Positions 48,985-60,936 are shown, counted from the first letter of the stretch. The stretch: 64,000 nucleotides of DNA from Paramacrobiotus metropolitanus (GCF_019649055.1 NW_026570367.1:233763-297762), one strand, 5' to 3'. A program made the numbers and translations. The notes: generated from the letters alone by a model not told the origin.

Positions 48985-51900
48985 ACGCGACGCATCACGA
49001 CCGCAGACAACTTTCGAACCACGGAAGATAGTTTTACCCTACTATTTCGGCTCACTCCACAACCTATGTCACTGATGGCGGCGTCGGCGGAAGTGCGCAA
49101 GCTATTCAGTCAACTTTTGGCGGAGCTTTCGGCTTATCATCAAGTGAACGGTAATGACAGAGTGCGCATTGTTTTTGAACATCCGAATTAGCAAATCGAG
49201 CATTTTCAACTCCCGTTATGCCTTCCCATAAACTATCTCCTGAGTTTATACTTCAGCTAATCGTGCGCATCATGCAAAGTGGAATGAATTTTTATTTATT
49301 TACCGATGATTTGCGGATCACTTTTACGCATTGCCGCAATATCCAGGGACGGGGTCGTTTACCAGTAAAGAAGGGAGAATTATGTTTAAGGTGAATGAGA
49401 TGCTGGAGCGGTCCAAAAGTGTTGTTTGCATCAAGAACAACACAACGTATGATCCTGAAGGAACTTTATGTGCCTCACGAGCAATTGTGGTTGGATTAGC
49501 GCAAACGCTCGGGTTACCGGGTTTTACGTCAGTACTTGATTCAAGAATAAGCATACAACATCACCTAGCTGCGCAACTACGTGCAGAGGCTGGTGTTTCA
49601 GACGGTCCTGTTGATTTTGATGGAATTGAAAAATTCGGAAAACTTTTAACGGAACGCTATGATACTCAGTTAATTGTCATCGATGCGGAACTCCATTTCG
49701 AAATCACTTATTCCACACCTTTTCGAAAAACTTCGTCGCTATACTATATCATGATCAACATTTTGATTGTGTAACCAAACCATGGACGATTCTGGGATTT
49801 CGTGCACGGTGCCTTATCTGTGGTAATTTTACCACGATAAAAAGAGTCACAAATGTTATCGTCCCTGTTACTCTTGCATGCAGCCCGACTGTCGATTGAA
49901 TGATTTTGTCAAAAGAGTTTGCAACGACTGCAATCGCAACTTTCCATCCGACGAATGTTTTGAAAAGCATAAAGAACGAATTGCTTACAAATCCAAGGAT
50001 CTTACCGTTTGTGATGCCTGGAAGAAATGCGCAGACTGCAACAGGTAATTACTGTAATTTTATTAAAAGTGTTATTCAACGTAATTAATAACAGTTGCAC
50101 TGAAACATATTTTGTGACTTCAAAAGCTAATTTATTAGGTACATAAATCCGCCTGGCCGGAAGTACTCGGACCCACATGTCTGCTATGCGACGCTGTGCC
50201 TGAATTGTAAAGAATTTGTTCTTCCTAACCATTTGTGCTATATTTTAAATGGAGAAAAGCGCAAAACAAGAAAGCAAAACCAAAGAATCAAGCGGTTGCT
50301 GAAAGCGAAACTTTTGCTTCTGAAGATGATGCCGTGTCGGATTTTCTGGACGATGATGCGGAAAGTGAAGCACGCAGCGAAGAGTTTTGCGATGATGTGG
50401 ATGAAGTCGTTAGTGATGACGCGGATGATGAGTGCGAAGACTCCGAATCCACTATTTCCGAGACAAGTAAAAACAGCAAGTCCGTTTTGAGAACAAAAAA
50501 TTTGTTTTGATTTTGAAACATGCCTGGACAACAGTCGATATCACCAGCCGATGGTCGTGGCCATGATGTGCTTGGACGATGATTCGTTTGAGATTTGTTT
50601 CAGTGGATACGGATGTGTTTCTGAGCTACTTGAATGGATTTTTAAAAACTGCCGATCGTGCACCTTTTGTCACACAACGGAAAGCGTTACGACAACTTTT
50701 CATCCTTAGTGGATTAGAAAAGGAAGGCCACATCGTCGAAAAATTCAAGATGGCTCCAGTATTACAATGCTAAAATTCCCGGGCTGAAGTGCAAGTTCAT
50801 CGACACGCTGTCCTTCATGCCACGTTCTCTTCGGAGCTTCCAAAAGATTTGGGAATTGACGATTTAGTTTTGAAAGGATTTTTCCTTACGCGTTCAACAC
50901 GCCGGCAAACCAAAATTATCATGGACCGTTGCCAGGTAACAACTTCAGAAATAAAATTTTACTTTTCATGGCGTCAAAATGGCGTCGAAGTTTTAAAATT
51001 CAATTTTTTATTTAGGAAAAGAATATTTTGACTGCCCGCGGATGTCACGAAAGAAATTTGAAGAATTCGAGAAGTGGTATGATGATGCCGTTAATACCTT
51101 TGGGAGCAATTACAACCTCCTGGAGGAATGCAAGAAATACTGCGTGAACGACGTTTTGGTTTTAAGAGAATGTTGCCGGATTACACGCAAAAACTTCATG
51201 GATATGTTTCCTGGTATCGATCCATTCGATTCTGTAACAAATCCGTCAGCAGTGCTTCTGGCTTTCCAAGTTCATTATTTGAAACCAAACACCATCGGGA
51301 TTATTCCTCCAGGTGGTTACGGCGGGCGACAAAATCAAAGTTTCAAAGGATTTCAGTGGTTGTCGCATATCGAAAGACAGTTGCAAGAGAAACAACCGGA
51401 GGATTTCCTTCAGACTGCTCGTTCAGCTGCAGGTGAAAAGTTTTGACGACAAAATATGTGTTGATGGATTTTGGGAACCCACCGGAACATGTTATCAGTT
51501 CTACGGGTGCTTTTGGCACGGCTGCAAAAAATGCTTCCTGACCAACGGAAAATGAACACGGTCAGAATGCGTACTTTTGGCGAATTGCGAGAGGAAACGC
51601 TAAGGATTAAAAGAAAGATTGAAAGCTATGGCAGATTTTTTGTGGGAATCTGGGAATGTGAGTACGACGAATTGGTTAAAATGGAAAAATCATACCGCAA
51701 AAAGAATTTCGACCGCCACTGAATGTACGTGACCACTTGTTCGGCGGAAGGACTGAAATTTTTGCCATGTATAAAGAAATTCCACCACCGCTGAAAGGAA
51801 AAGCTTTCGATTTCATATCCTTGTACCCGTCAATAATGGTGTACGGCAAGTATCCAGTGGGTCATCCTACGATTCTTTACAATAACTTCGGCGACCCGTT

Positions 51901-53226
51901 CGACTTATCGGAATATTACGGCGTGATTTATTGCCGTGTACTTCCCCTAAGAATTTGTTTGTACCGACGTTGCCAATGCGACTGAAAGATGGAAGAACCG
52001 TCTACACGTTATGCAGAACATGTTCTGAAGAAGTTAATATTGCCAAACAGTGTGAGCACACAGATGAAGAACGGGAACTTGAAGGTGCATGGATCACTCC
52101 TTTAATGGAACAAGCTGTATCGGACGGGTACAAAATTGGCCACATTTTTGAGATCCACCATTTCGAAGAAACGTCGCAATTCAATCCTGAAACCAAAACG
52201 GAGGAATTTTCGCTCAGTTTATTCTTGACTTAATCCGTGGCAAAATCGTGAACAGCGGGTTTCCGGCGCACATCGTGACGGAGGAAGAGAAATGGGATTA
52301 CTGCCGCAACTATGCCGAAAAGCTAGGAATTGTTTTTGAACCTGACGAAGTGCAGCTAAATCCAGGCGCAAAATACTGTGCGAAAATTTGGGTCAACGCT
52401 GTGGGGCAGGTAAAAGCAATATTATCGATATTTTGTAGTGTGTTTCTGTACTAAATTTTTGATAGGTTTGTTATGAAAGCGCTGTACCAGCAACATAAAT
52501 ACTGCACTACTTATAAGCAAATGAAGGACATCGTTTTCAATACATCGTTCGAAACAAAAGATGTTCGGATCGTGAATAACGGCAAAGCGTTGGATGTCAC
52601 CTATATGGAAAAGAAAAACTGGGTATTATATTTCGGATTGATTTTGTCAGTTTTATTCAGCATTGCATTTTATTTCTTTTAGGCTGCGCCAAACAAACGA
52701 TGCAATCCGTACATTGGTGTTTTCACTACTGGTTTGGCTCAACTGAAGCTGTTGCAGCAACTACGGCTAGTTGAGGATCGTCTTCTTTATTGCGACACGG
52801 ACTCCGTTATGTTTGTTAGTGAACCGAAAAGCCAGATCCACCTCTTGGAGATCTGTTGGGCGAGTTCTCCGATGATCTGGGTGGTAATTATTTCGTCGAA
52901 TGGTTGGCACTGGCAAAGAAAACGTACTGCCAAATGATGTCTAACGGGGAGGAACGGATCAAATGCAAAGGTATCCCGAAAACCGAAGCACTGAAAGATC
53001 GTTTCCACGGATCGGTACTACGGGACATGTTATTCAGCACTGGCCCATCAACTGTCCAAGCATGCGATGACATAACGTTCAAACGGAACACCACGGACTT
53101 TACCATTCAAACTGTGCCTTTGCAGCGGCGCGTGGGATGCACATTTACCAGCAGAGTGATCGGAGAAAATTTTGTAACGTACCCGCACGGATATGAAAAT
53201 ATTCCCTTCCTAAAATCGGCTCGAAG
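48985..53226 (+). pseudogene. Protein-primed DNA polymerase B, module B (decayed)
   Basis: A second family B polymerase, closer to typical Maverick enzymes than the module A one. The N-terminal segment is visible at 48990-49160 (AEVRKLFSQLL, NGNDRVRIVFEHP), the CARAIV-type segment at 49331-49774 (LCASRAIVVGLAQTL), and zinc knuckles at 49870-50230 (VCNDCNRNF). The exonuclease part (50520-51250) includes FIDTLSFMP and YCVNDVLVLRECC (Exo III). Polymerase motif A is DFISLYPSIM (51808), motif C is YCDTDSVMF (52790); motif B at about 52385 reads KIWVNAVGQ rather than the usual K-x-x-x-N-S-x-x-G. The C-terminus (NFVTYPHGYENIPF) ends near 53226. At least eight frameshifts or stops break it. Some boundaries are introns, one near 50937-51015 holding a paired motif. 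Confidence 0.85.
50968..50989. promoter_or_regulatory. Paired motif, inverse strand (ATGGCGTCAAA, 11-bp spacing)
   Basis: ATGGCGTCAAA at 50968-50978 followed by ATGGCGTCGAA at 50979-50989, in a likely intron of the module B polymerase. Confidence 0.65.
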
Positions 53227-53664
53227 GAAATGGATCTCGTATTTAATTTGCTTGAGAAATACACCCCTGCTATGTTGTATGAAAACATTGACGATGATGT
53301 GGCTCTCGAATCCTTAGTGGATTAGCATAATTTCTACTAATTCTGGTTTGCGTATCTTTATTTGTGTTATGGCGTCAAAAATGGCGTCAAAGTGTATACT
53401 GTGTTCTTTTTGATTTTCTACTTTTTCTGTCGAACAACTGAATATTCTTTGCATTTATTATATTAAAAAATGTGAAACATCGGTTGACATTGTCTTCTTT
53501 CAAAGTAAAGCTGAGCAAAAAGCGATAGCGCAGAAATATTTACAATTATTCAAAACTGAGTGCACACAGAGATTATTTGCTTTTCCGTTTCTACACAAAT
53601 AATGTCAAACTAATAAGATCGAACAAGAATGATGAAATTTGCAATACCAATGAGTGCACACAAA
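53227..53664. other. Spacer after the module B polymerase
   Basis: A short frame at 53230-53327 follows the polymerase end; the rest is non-coding and includes the paired motif at 53369-53391. An AT-rich convergent 3' region. Confidence 0.35.
53369..53391. promoter_or_regulatory. Paired motif, inverse strand (two exact ATGGCGTCAAA, 12-bp spacing)
   Basis: Exact copies at 53369-53379 and 53381-53391, in the non-coding stretch 140 bp past the module B polymerase. Confidence 0.7.
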
Positions 53665-54234
53665 TTATTCCAATATGCATTCTGCCATGTGCAATGCAGA
53701 AATTTCCATATCCCAGGCTTCCGGCTTGTTGAAATGTCCCAGCGGCAATTCCTGTCCTAGTTCATTCTCCAAACGGTGAAGTAAGTAACACAACGTTGAC
53801 CAAGTTCCAGCGATAGACTTCACCCCTTGTGCAATCCGAATACATTGTTCTTTGTCGACACTAGTTTCAAGTGGCGTTGGAAAACACGTCACGGTGGTTT
53901 TTCGCTTTCCACGGAAAGAGATCGTTTGAGCAGTACCAACCGTACGAGCCAGATGCATATTATCAATGACCGAGCGATCTTCAAAAATTCGGAATAACTG
54001 TGCCATTTCTAGATCGTGTAGACAGATGCCGTTCTTTCCAATGAGGTCCAAATCGACAACGTTTGGTTCAAGGGTCGTAACCATTTTTACCTTCCGGTCA
54101 CACCAAGTCACTAACACCATAACACTGCAATTTAAATAATACACTGTCGCGCCATCAATACTTCCGATTTCACGAAACTCATTCCTCAGAGCCTCAATGT
54201 ACTCTTTATATCTAATTTCAAATGCTGCGTCCAT
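53665..54234 (-). CDS. Intact unknown protein between polymerase and integrase
   Basis: A 189-residue uninterrupted frame on the minus strand, unlike its broken neighbours. It starts MDAAFEIRYKEYIEALRNEF and is mixed alpha/beta by composition, with strand-like GATVYYLNCSVMVLVTW and KRKTTVTCFPTPLE. No signal peptide or membrane segment. I do not recognise a family. Being intact in an otherwise decayed element, it could belong to module A or be under selection. Confidence 0.55.
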   Translation of the reverse strand: MDAAFEIRYKEYIEALRNEFREIGSIDGATVYYLNCSVMVLVTWCDRKVKMVTTLEPNVVDLDLIGKNGICLHDLEMAQLFRIFEDRSVIDNMHLARTVGTAQTISFRGKRKTTVTCFPTPLETSVDKEQCIRIAQGVKSIAGTWSTLCYLLHRLENELGQELPLGHFNKPEAWDMEISALHMAECILE

Positions 54235-54687
54235 TGCAAAAAAATATGAGAACCCCTTACTAAATCAAATACAAATAGAAAGATCTAAAATTTGCAATCT
54301 TTTGCTGGTAGCCGGACACAGCCGATTATCATCAGTGTACTTGTGGGCAGCCCCAACTATTTAGGCCGCACGCGATTGGTCAGAAAGAAAAAATAAAAAA
54401 TTGTTGCCAAGATGGACGCGCAACAGATACAACGCCACGTGCTTGACATTTCACTCATCAGTTGGTTTGTTCAATTTTTAAACCTAAAAATGTCGCATTT
54501 GAGAGCCGAAAATAATGGGCGTTTGAAAAGCGAGCTTGTGTCAGGGCTTTGTTCTTCCGGAAGTTCTCGCTTACCAGTACATGATCAAAATCCCTTTTGT
54601 ATAAACGCAGTGTCTCTGCCTTCAAATTTATCGTTGCGTATTTGATGAACCAGCAGTTCATGCAATCGGAGCGTTTGGCCTGCAAGG
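54235..54687. other. Promoter-side region of the unknown gene and integrase
   Basis: Divergent upstream region. A 77-codon frame at 54412 has no recognisable content. No RNA feature seen. Confidence 0.3.
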
Positions 54688-54849
54688 GTGTTATTCTGTG
54701 TCACTGGAGCATTCATGCAAAACCGACTCAATGATCGTAATTTAAAGTCTTCAGTCTTTTATATTTTATTAAACACTCTCAACAAAAGAAAGCTGAAAAG
54801 AATTTTCAACCAGGTTTTCGAGGAATATACAGGCGAAAAGAATAAAATC

Positions 54850-55996
54850 TGCACTTGTATTTTATATTATAAATGCCTGACTATCTGGAGACCGCTGATG
54901 CGTAAACAGTTTTGGATAACGCTCTTCCTAAAGGTTTGGACAAAAAATTGGTTAAAATCATTCATGGAATCATTGTTGAAAAAATTTATCTTAACCCAGC
55001 ATCACCTGGGGTTTCGGTGGCATCAGAAAACTTCTTCATGCCGCAAGAAATGAATCAAGTGAAAAGATTTCTGAAAGTGATGTGCGTGAATTTCTCACAG
55101 CTCAGCCAGCTTACTCTTTGCATAAACCTGTCAAGAAAAAATTTGCTCGCCGACCGTTTGTTGTTATGTCATTTGGTGAACAACTCAAGCCGATTTAATT
55201 GACTACAGTTCATTAGCTGTACACAATGACGGATATAACTATTTGCTTGTGGTAGTCGATTGTTTTTCACGTCAAGCGTGGGTGGAACCTCTCCGGCAAA
55301 AATCCGGTATTCAAGTAAAGGATGCTCTTCAAAAAATTTTACAACGTTGCGGCTTTCAACCAGTGCGACTGCAAACGGACCTGGGAAAAGAGTTTTACAA
55401 CCAACATGTTTCCGGTTTGTTAAAAGAGTATAATATTGATCATTTTCTACTCAGAACGCTGAAATTAAAGCCGGTTTAGTGGAACGTCTTAACAGAACAA
55501 TTTCAACAAAATTATTTCGCTATCTCACATTTAACAAATCAAAGAGATGGATTGATGTTATACAAGATATTTTGATTCATACAATAACTCTCCACATCGC
55601 TCACTAAAGAACCATACGCCTAAAGAAGTAAACAAAGAAAGCGAAGCAGAGTTCGTGAAAATAATGAAAGAAACGTGGAAACTTAATCATATTTTGACAA
55701 GAAATTCGAAAACCAACATTAATGTGGGAGACTACGTTCGATTAAGTTTAAAAAAAACTCCCCATGAAAAGGGATACACGATTGGGTGGACCATTGAAGT
55801 GTACAGAATAAAAAGCAAAGATACGAAAGACGGCCTTGAAGTATTTTTTGTGGAAGATTTGAAAGGTGAGCAATTAGAAGGAAAATTTTACCTTGAAGAA
55901 TTGCAAAAGTGGCGAAAGAAACGAATGAATCCGCTGAAATCGCTGTTATTGGAAAAAGAGAAACAAAGTCCTTATTCATTATGTTGGGTGGAATAA
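54850..55996 (+). pseudogene. Retroviral-type (rve) integrase of module B, frameshifted
   Basis: Polinton integrases insert the element by a DDE reaction. The N-terminal part lies in frame at about 54912-55060, the core at about 55100-55479: LIDYSSL (first Asp), YLLVVVDCFSRQAWVEPL, then LQTDLGKEFYN (second Asp). The segment with the catalytic Glu is in another frame after 55480 and is broken. The C-terminal SH3/chromo-like domain is intact at 55655-55996 (NINVGDYVRLSLKK; GWTIEVYRIKS). Several frameshifts make this copy inactive. Confidence 0.85.
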
Positions 55997-56067
55997 AAAA
56001 TTTGATGAATGGATTTCAGTTTCCGAGTTAGCTAAACGTGGTCTAGTGCTTGTTTAAATAATCAATC

Positions 56068-56469
56068 ATGGATTTTACTATTACTGCTACTTCTGATAAG
56101 CTGAACGGCAATACTGCCTCTGAGTTTACCGTGTATTTACCTGATTATATGCAACTCTCGTCAGATTATGAAATGGCTTTAACGTTTATACAATGTCCGA
56201 AGCCAATAAATTCTGATGTAACCACCCTTTTTGTGCACTCTGATTTAATAAGAAGTCAAATTTTAAATAATTCAAGAGTTTCACTATTAGCTTTGCTGTC
56301 CGTCAAAGAAGCATGTGGCGGAAACGCATCGAAACGTGGATCGTACACTGACATTGCCGTCAATCAGTTTGACAGAATTTCATTTTCGATAACGGATGCA
56401 AGTGGCAAAAACATTTTATTTGAAAAAGGCGCTACTACTGTACTTCAGTTACATTTTCGGAAAAAATAA
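56068..56469 (+). CDS. Minor capsid (penton-like) protein of module B
   Basis: A 133-residue intact frame matching Polinton minor capsid proteins, the single jelly-roll that would form pentons. Family marks: N-terminal TSDKLNGNTASEFTVYLPDY, the segment DYEMALTFIQCPKP, and the ending FDRISFSITDASGK with TVLQLHFRKK. These proteins are usually somewhat longer in the middle, so an internal deletion is possible. It sits directly before the pVI-like gene, the usual Polinton order. Confidence 0.75.
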   Translation: MDFTITATSDKLNGNTASEFTVYLPDYMQLSSDYEMALTFIQCPKPINSDVTTLFVHSDLIRSQILNNSRVSLLALLSVKEACGGNASKRGSYTDIAVNQFDRISFSITDASGKNILFEKGATTVLQLHFRKK

Positions 56470-56471
56470 TC

Positions 56472-56970
56472 ATGGATGATATCCAAACGTTCAGCATACC
56501 TGCTCAGGTTTATGTGCAGCTATTATCACCAACATATAACCACAGCGAAGGGCATGCACAAACTGGATATGGCGCTATTGGGAATTTTTTGGTAGTTTGG
56601 CTAGAACGGCTAAAATATAATATTTCCAAACCTCGTAAGGTTAGGGAAAAATGTTGTTAACGACGTTCTTCATAACAAGACGCCTCTGTTGGATTCGGCT
56701 CGGAATCATACTGTGGAAGCTATGCAAAACATCGCTAGTAAAATTCAGGAGGGTCCGGAAAGCGAAGAAAGCGCAGAACTCGCTCCAGAAAAGTTGTCAA
56801 AAATATAGAAAAGCCAATCACGAAGCGGAAGCGTCGCCATCGAAAAAAGAAGCAGGCAGCAAAACCGAGAAAGCGAGCTGCTAAACGTCACAAGAAATCA
56901 AAAGTGAAAAAATCTTTGAAGAAGAAAAAGCTGCGTTTTCCTCTGAGTAATTTACTGAATCAGAAATAAA
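56472..56970 (+). pseudogene. pVI-like / membrane-active protein of module B, frameshifted
   Basis: Starts with ATG 56472 and a glycine-rich segment (QTGYGAIGNFL), then a frameshift near 56605 leads to KNVVNDVLHNKTPLLDSA with a basic lysine-rich end (KPRKRAA region around 56860). This layout is found just before the major capsid gene in Polintons and is compared with adenovirus pVI. It is broken by frameshifts. Confidence 0.55.
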
Positions 56971-56995
56971 TTCTATAGAAAGCTACGTGGCAATC

Positions 56996-58274
56996 ATGGA
57001 TCTTCAATCAGCTCCTCTATGTTTAAAGTCTGAGTTGGACCACTTTTCATTTCCGCCTACCCAAACGGCTATCGAATCTGCAAAATATGTATCTTATAAC
57101 CCAATTGGGAATACTCTTGATGTTGATACCCTTTCATGGGAAATCGCTGGGACTCCCGATGAAATGATTGATTTGGCTCACAGTGTAATTTTGTTGGATG
57201 TTTGTGTACGAACCTCAGGAAACGCACTACCAGCGGATGCATTAAATTTTGGTGCAGTGAATAATTTAGCGCGTAGTTTATTTAGCGGACACGAACTTTT
57301 ATTTAACGGCGAATCAGTTTCATCGATACCATCGCTATCACATTACGCATCGTACTTTGAGAATTTATTTAATTATGGAGAGCATGGCCATGAGCAGCTG
57401 TCACATGCTGGATGGGTTCCGAAACCCGGGTCAATTCGACACGTTGTTGCTAGCCGTACCCGACCCAAATGATAATGACTTGAAAGTTAACGAAGCGTAT
57501 GTTGTCCGAAATCTGGCTCTTAAAGCGGGAATCACACTGCGTCTGTTTTTAAATTTCCGTCTGATTTGGCTAATCAGCGCTCTGGATTCCGACTAAAGTG
57601 GACATGAAACTTGTTTTAACACGGGCTAAAGATAAATTTGTTCTTATGTCAAGCGTTCCAGCCCTAGATTTAAAAATTGTTATTCAGAGAGCAACATTAC
57701 GTTTGAAAAAATTAGGTTGGACCCAGAATTTTTGCTGGCTCATGAAATTATGTTGCAAAAACGTAATGCCTTAATTCCATTCATTGAATCTAACATTATG
57801 GAAATGACTATCCCGAACGGAAGTAGTCATTGGTCGCGGGACGATTTATTCCGCGGACAATTCCCAAACAAATTCTTGTCGGCATTGTACATTCGTTCTT
57901 GCTGGAGTTGGTCAGATTGTAACTTATATCAACTCGGAGCCGTTCCCAGGAAGCCTTTAGAATTAGGGGATCACAATTACCGCGATGGTTATCTAAGCTT
58001 AATGGAAACGACCGGAATGCTGTTTAAGAATTCGTGCCTGTCTTTTATGCAAGGCGACTGGGGACGTGGGTTTGCAATTTACGGTTTCAATTTAGAACCG
58101 GATGTCGGAGATCATTCATGCATTAATGCACCTCGCAAAGGAATTTTAGGATTGTCAATTACATTTTCCACACCAACAACTGAGACCTATTCAATTTTAA
58201 TTTACCACAACAGAAACGCGCTGATAGAAATCGATTCTCGCCGGAATGTTTACTGCCCCTATAAGCGTGCCTAA
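56996..58274 (+). pseudogene. Major capsid protein (double jelly-roll) of module B, frameshifted
   Basis: The Polinton major capsid protein, hexon-like. The N-terminal third is in frame from ATG 56996: CLKSELDHFSFPPTQTAIE, then ARSLFSGHELLFNGESVS and YASYFENLFNYG. Frameshifts near 57425, 57590 and 57715 move the frame. The C-terminal half is open at 57717-58274: LLAHEIMLQKRN, NLYQLGAVPRKPLE, RGFAIYGFNLEPDVGDH and ALIEIDSRRNVYCPYKRA, which is the typical family ending. Length if unbroken would be near 425 codons, somewhat short for the family. Confidence 0.88.
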
Positions 58275-58282
58275 CAAAAATA

Positions 58283-58580
58283 ATGAATAACTACGAAATA
58301 CTGGACATTATTCAACACGACGCCTGTTTGGCTAAGCATTTTTTAGGCGTGTATTCACGGGACACACTGCCATCCGGCATTCAAACTAGGTTTCCTTGTG
58401 CACTCATTGTTAATTCGGACCAAAATATAACATGCCCGGAGAGCACTGGCTTGCCATATTCGCAAAAAACAGAAACAACGTTACATTTTTCGACTCTTTT
58501 GGAAAAACATCGCTCTTCTATGGCGTGGAAATCGACAAATTTTTGTCCGATAGCTTCCTGAATGTAACGGCTATTACCGT
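58283..58580 (+). pseudogene. Adenain-like cysteine protease of module B, frameshifted
   Basis: The maturation protease of Polintons (adenovirus protease fold). N-terminal part LAKHFLGVYSRDTLP and CALIVNSDQN in the first frame. A frameshift near 58430 puts the histidine segment in the next frame (PGEHWLAIFAKNRNN, catalytic His) with TFFDSFGK (Asp/Glu segment). The downstream part with the catalytic cysteine was not found, so it is truncated as well as frameshifted. Confidence 0.8.
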
Positions 58581-58918
58581 GAGAATTATATACAACTTCA
58601 GGATCTTAACTCTAAAACTTGTGGTTTATTTTGTATTTATTTTCTATATCATTCTTGTCGTGGTCTTATGTTGCGTGCTATTACTGATAAACTTGAATAT
58701 CCGAAAAATCTGAAGCGCAATGATGTTTTATTAAATAAGTTTGCACGACGATTTTTACACATATGTAAACATCCGAACGTTGCTTGAAACGTCATCCGAA
58801 AAATTGCAATATTCGTTGCCGATGTACAAAGTAATAAAGTGAAAAACATATTTTCATGCTGTTGTTGGAAATTTAACAAATATTAAGCAAAACATTAGAC
58901 ACAATAAGCATAATAAAG
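58581..58918. other. Convergent spacer of module B
   Basis: AT-rich region where plus- and minus-strand genes meet. It contains the decayed end of the protease. No RNA gene seen. Confidence 0.35.
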
Positions 58919-59622
58919 TTAGTATCGTCGCCATGATGTACTTGGTGTAGCGTTTACGCTGCCGCGACCACTACGGGTTCCACTTCCCGAACCTTCAAAT
59001 TCATCCCCATCAGCCGTTTCATACAGTCGACGCCGTTGCGCGTTAGAAATTAAACTTGCTGGAACGTTTGAGTATTTCATCGCATTTATTAACGTCATTA
59101 AACCAGTTGGTGTGTAAGTGCTGGTTGGATTTGTTGGCGCTGTCACCCAGCGCAGAAGATCAACGATATTGGTCCCCGGTAACGCCATGCCATCGTTAAT
59201 TATATTCCAATTATCCGCAACACTCAAATTCGTGTGTTCCAAAAGATGATTTAAAATCTTCTGAGCGTTACCTTACTGCTTGCTTGGCAATGAAATCTTT
59301 AATTTTGCTCGTAATGTGTTCGCTTGCGTCTGTGGTGTCGACAGGCTGCGGAATAGTTAATTTTCCAGGTGGCATTGCAGTAGCTTGGTATAACATATTT
59401 CCGTAGCGTAAAAGCATCATCGTGCACAGCTAGTTTTTCTTTTGCGGTTAAGTTAGGATTATGTAAAGCATTATTACCATCCGCATATGCATTATATAAT
59501 GGTTGAGCGAACCGATCCGTATGCGCATGTGTTGAAGGAAAGTTGAAGAGGTTTGTTGCTTGGGCATCTCTGTGTTGTGCCAACTGGTCAGCGTTAAGTA
59601 GAAACATTTTACGTGCAGCCAT
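58919..59622 (-). pseudogene. Conserved Polinton gene with KMFLL start, frameshifted
   Basis: Begins at ATG 59622 (AARKMFLLNADQLAQHRD), a start seen in a conserved Polinton protein of unknown role. The frame shifts near 59350 and again near 59250. The C-terminal part is open at 58919-59242 with ADNWNIINDGMALPGTNIVD, another conserved segment, and a Ser/Gly/Arg tail. I take it as one broken gene because both segments belong to the same protein in related elements. Confidence 0.6.
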
Positions 59623-59628
59623 ATTAGT

Positions 59629-59958
59629 TTTAAATTTTCCCCAAAACAAAACTTAAAACAGGAGGTAAAATCAGAGATAATAACGCGGCACCTTTTGCTA
59701 GAAGGAAATTTCTTTTCTTGCGACGAGAAACGTTGCGCTTTGATAATAATTTCACATACGGCAGCACACGTTTAAGCCGTGCAGCTTTGCTTGTTTCAGT
59801 GACAGGAACTACTCCTTCAACAATTTGTAACGCACACTCAGAAATAGCATCAATGAGAGTATCTTCAGAGTTTTGATGATTGCTTTGATCAGCTTTGGTT
59901 TGCCTTTTGCAATAGATGATAGTAAGTCCAGATTAGAAACGGTATGACTGCGCTCCAT
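59629..59958 (-). pseudogene. Small basic conserved Polinton protein, frameshifted
   Basis: Starts at ATG 59958, inside the end of the ATPase gene, with LDLLSSIAKGKPKLIKAII. A frameshift near 59865 leads to ECALQIVEGVVPVTETSK, then a basic stretch (LLSKRNVSRRKKRNFLL) and a hydrophobic C-terminus (ALLSLILPPVLSFVLG). This is a common small Polinton gene of unknown function. Confidence 0.6.
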
Positions 59959-60614
59959 TATGAGGAATGTAAATTTCCGGTAATTTTTCTTCATTTTCCC
60001 CAAAAATGGCGGTACGCAGCCGATATTTATCAGGCGTTGTGTGCTGTAAGTCAATTACAATGTAGCCGTACGGTCTATCTAAACATCCGGCAAGTGCTGC
60101 TTCAAAATACTGTTGCTTTTGAGGGAATAACTGTCTTCCCAAAATTTGAAGTTGTTGTCTATCTTGCGGATTTTAAAACAGATAATGATTTTGGCGTTCA
60201 GTCTGATGTCACGAGCATAAGCATTCTTGAAGAAAAGGTTTTGAGTCAGAAAAATGACAGTGGTATTAGAATGACGTCCACCATTGCAAAATAATTGGGC
60301 TACGTGTTTACTTGTCTTCTCTTCAAGATGTAGGTCATCAATAATGCATACATTAACGAAATTTTATCAAAATATCTTGGTTCAGAAATTTCGTCCGGTA
60401 ATCCTTCGATGAAAATAATAGGTACGCCTTCTCTAAGTAAATCGTCGTACAATGTCTGGTACTGCTTGTAGAACCAATAAACCCGATCAACTTTTGCTGA
60501 GAATTTATTATAACGTAACAAATTAGCCACGAACGTTGATTTGCCGCAGCCAGAATTACCAGAAATAAGCATCGAAGTCGGATGTAAAAATTCGTTATGT
60601 AGAAGGATCTCCAT
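59933..60614 (-). pseudogene. FtsK/HerA-type DNA-packaging ATPase of module B, frameshifted
   Basis: The packaging motor of Polintons. From ATG 60614 the frame reads HPTSMLISGNSGCGKST, a perfect Walker A (GNSGCGKS), then VDRVYWFYKQYQ. The Walker B region is present after a frameshift near 60330 (hydrophobic run then IDDLHLE). Next comes the sensor segment TTVIFLTQNLF in another frame around 60240-60290, and the C-terminus FPQKQQYFEAALAG and YIVIDLQHTT at 59933-60142. Three or so frameshifts. It overlaps the upstream membrane-protein gene by 20 bp. Confidence 0.82.
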
Positions 60615-60864
60615 TGCTGAGATTGTTGCTGCCAAATCCTAATAACTGACGTGTACCGTCAAATAAAAAAGTAACAAGCGGCATAACAACTGATTTTAAA
60701 GGAATGCGGTTAGTAACTTTTAGTGCGATAACAGTAATAATGCGCATTGTTTGAGAAAACAGAAAAGGCACAACGTAAAAGAGCATCCAGAACAGAATCC
60801 CATGTGGCTTTGGCTGCCCATTAGGATCGTCCGGCACGTAAACAGGTGGCAACGGTGTATCCAT
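60595..60864 (-). CDS. Small membrane protein of module B
   Basis: An 89-residue intact frame. N-terminus is proline-rich (MDTPLPPVYVPDD), followed by two hydrophobic segments (GILFWMLFYVVPFLF and a weaker IITVIALKV). It is placed directly upstream of the ATPase with a 20-bp overlap, so they are probably co-transcribed. No family recognised; it may be a virion or inner-membrane protein. Confidence 0.5.
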   Translation of the reverse strand: MDTPLPPVYVPDDPNGQPKPHGILFWMLFYVVPFLFSQTMRIITVIALKVTNRIPLKSVVMPLVTFLFDGTRQLLGFGSNNLSNGDPST

Positions 60865-60936
60865 TGTGGCAAAAAAATTCTACGAAAAAATTGATCCTTT
60901 TGTACGATTCAAAATGACAAATGAAGGATGAAATAT

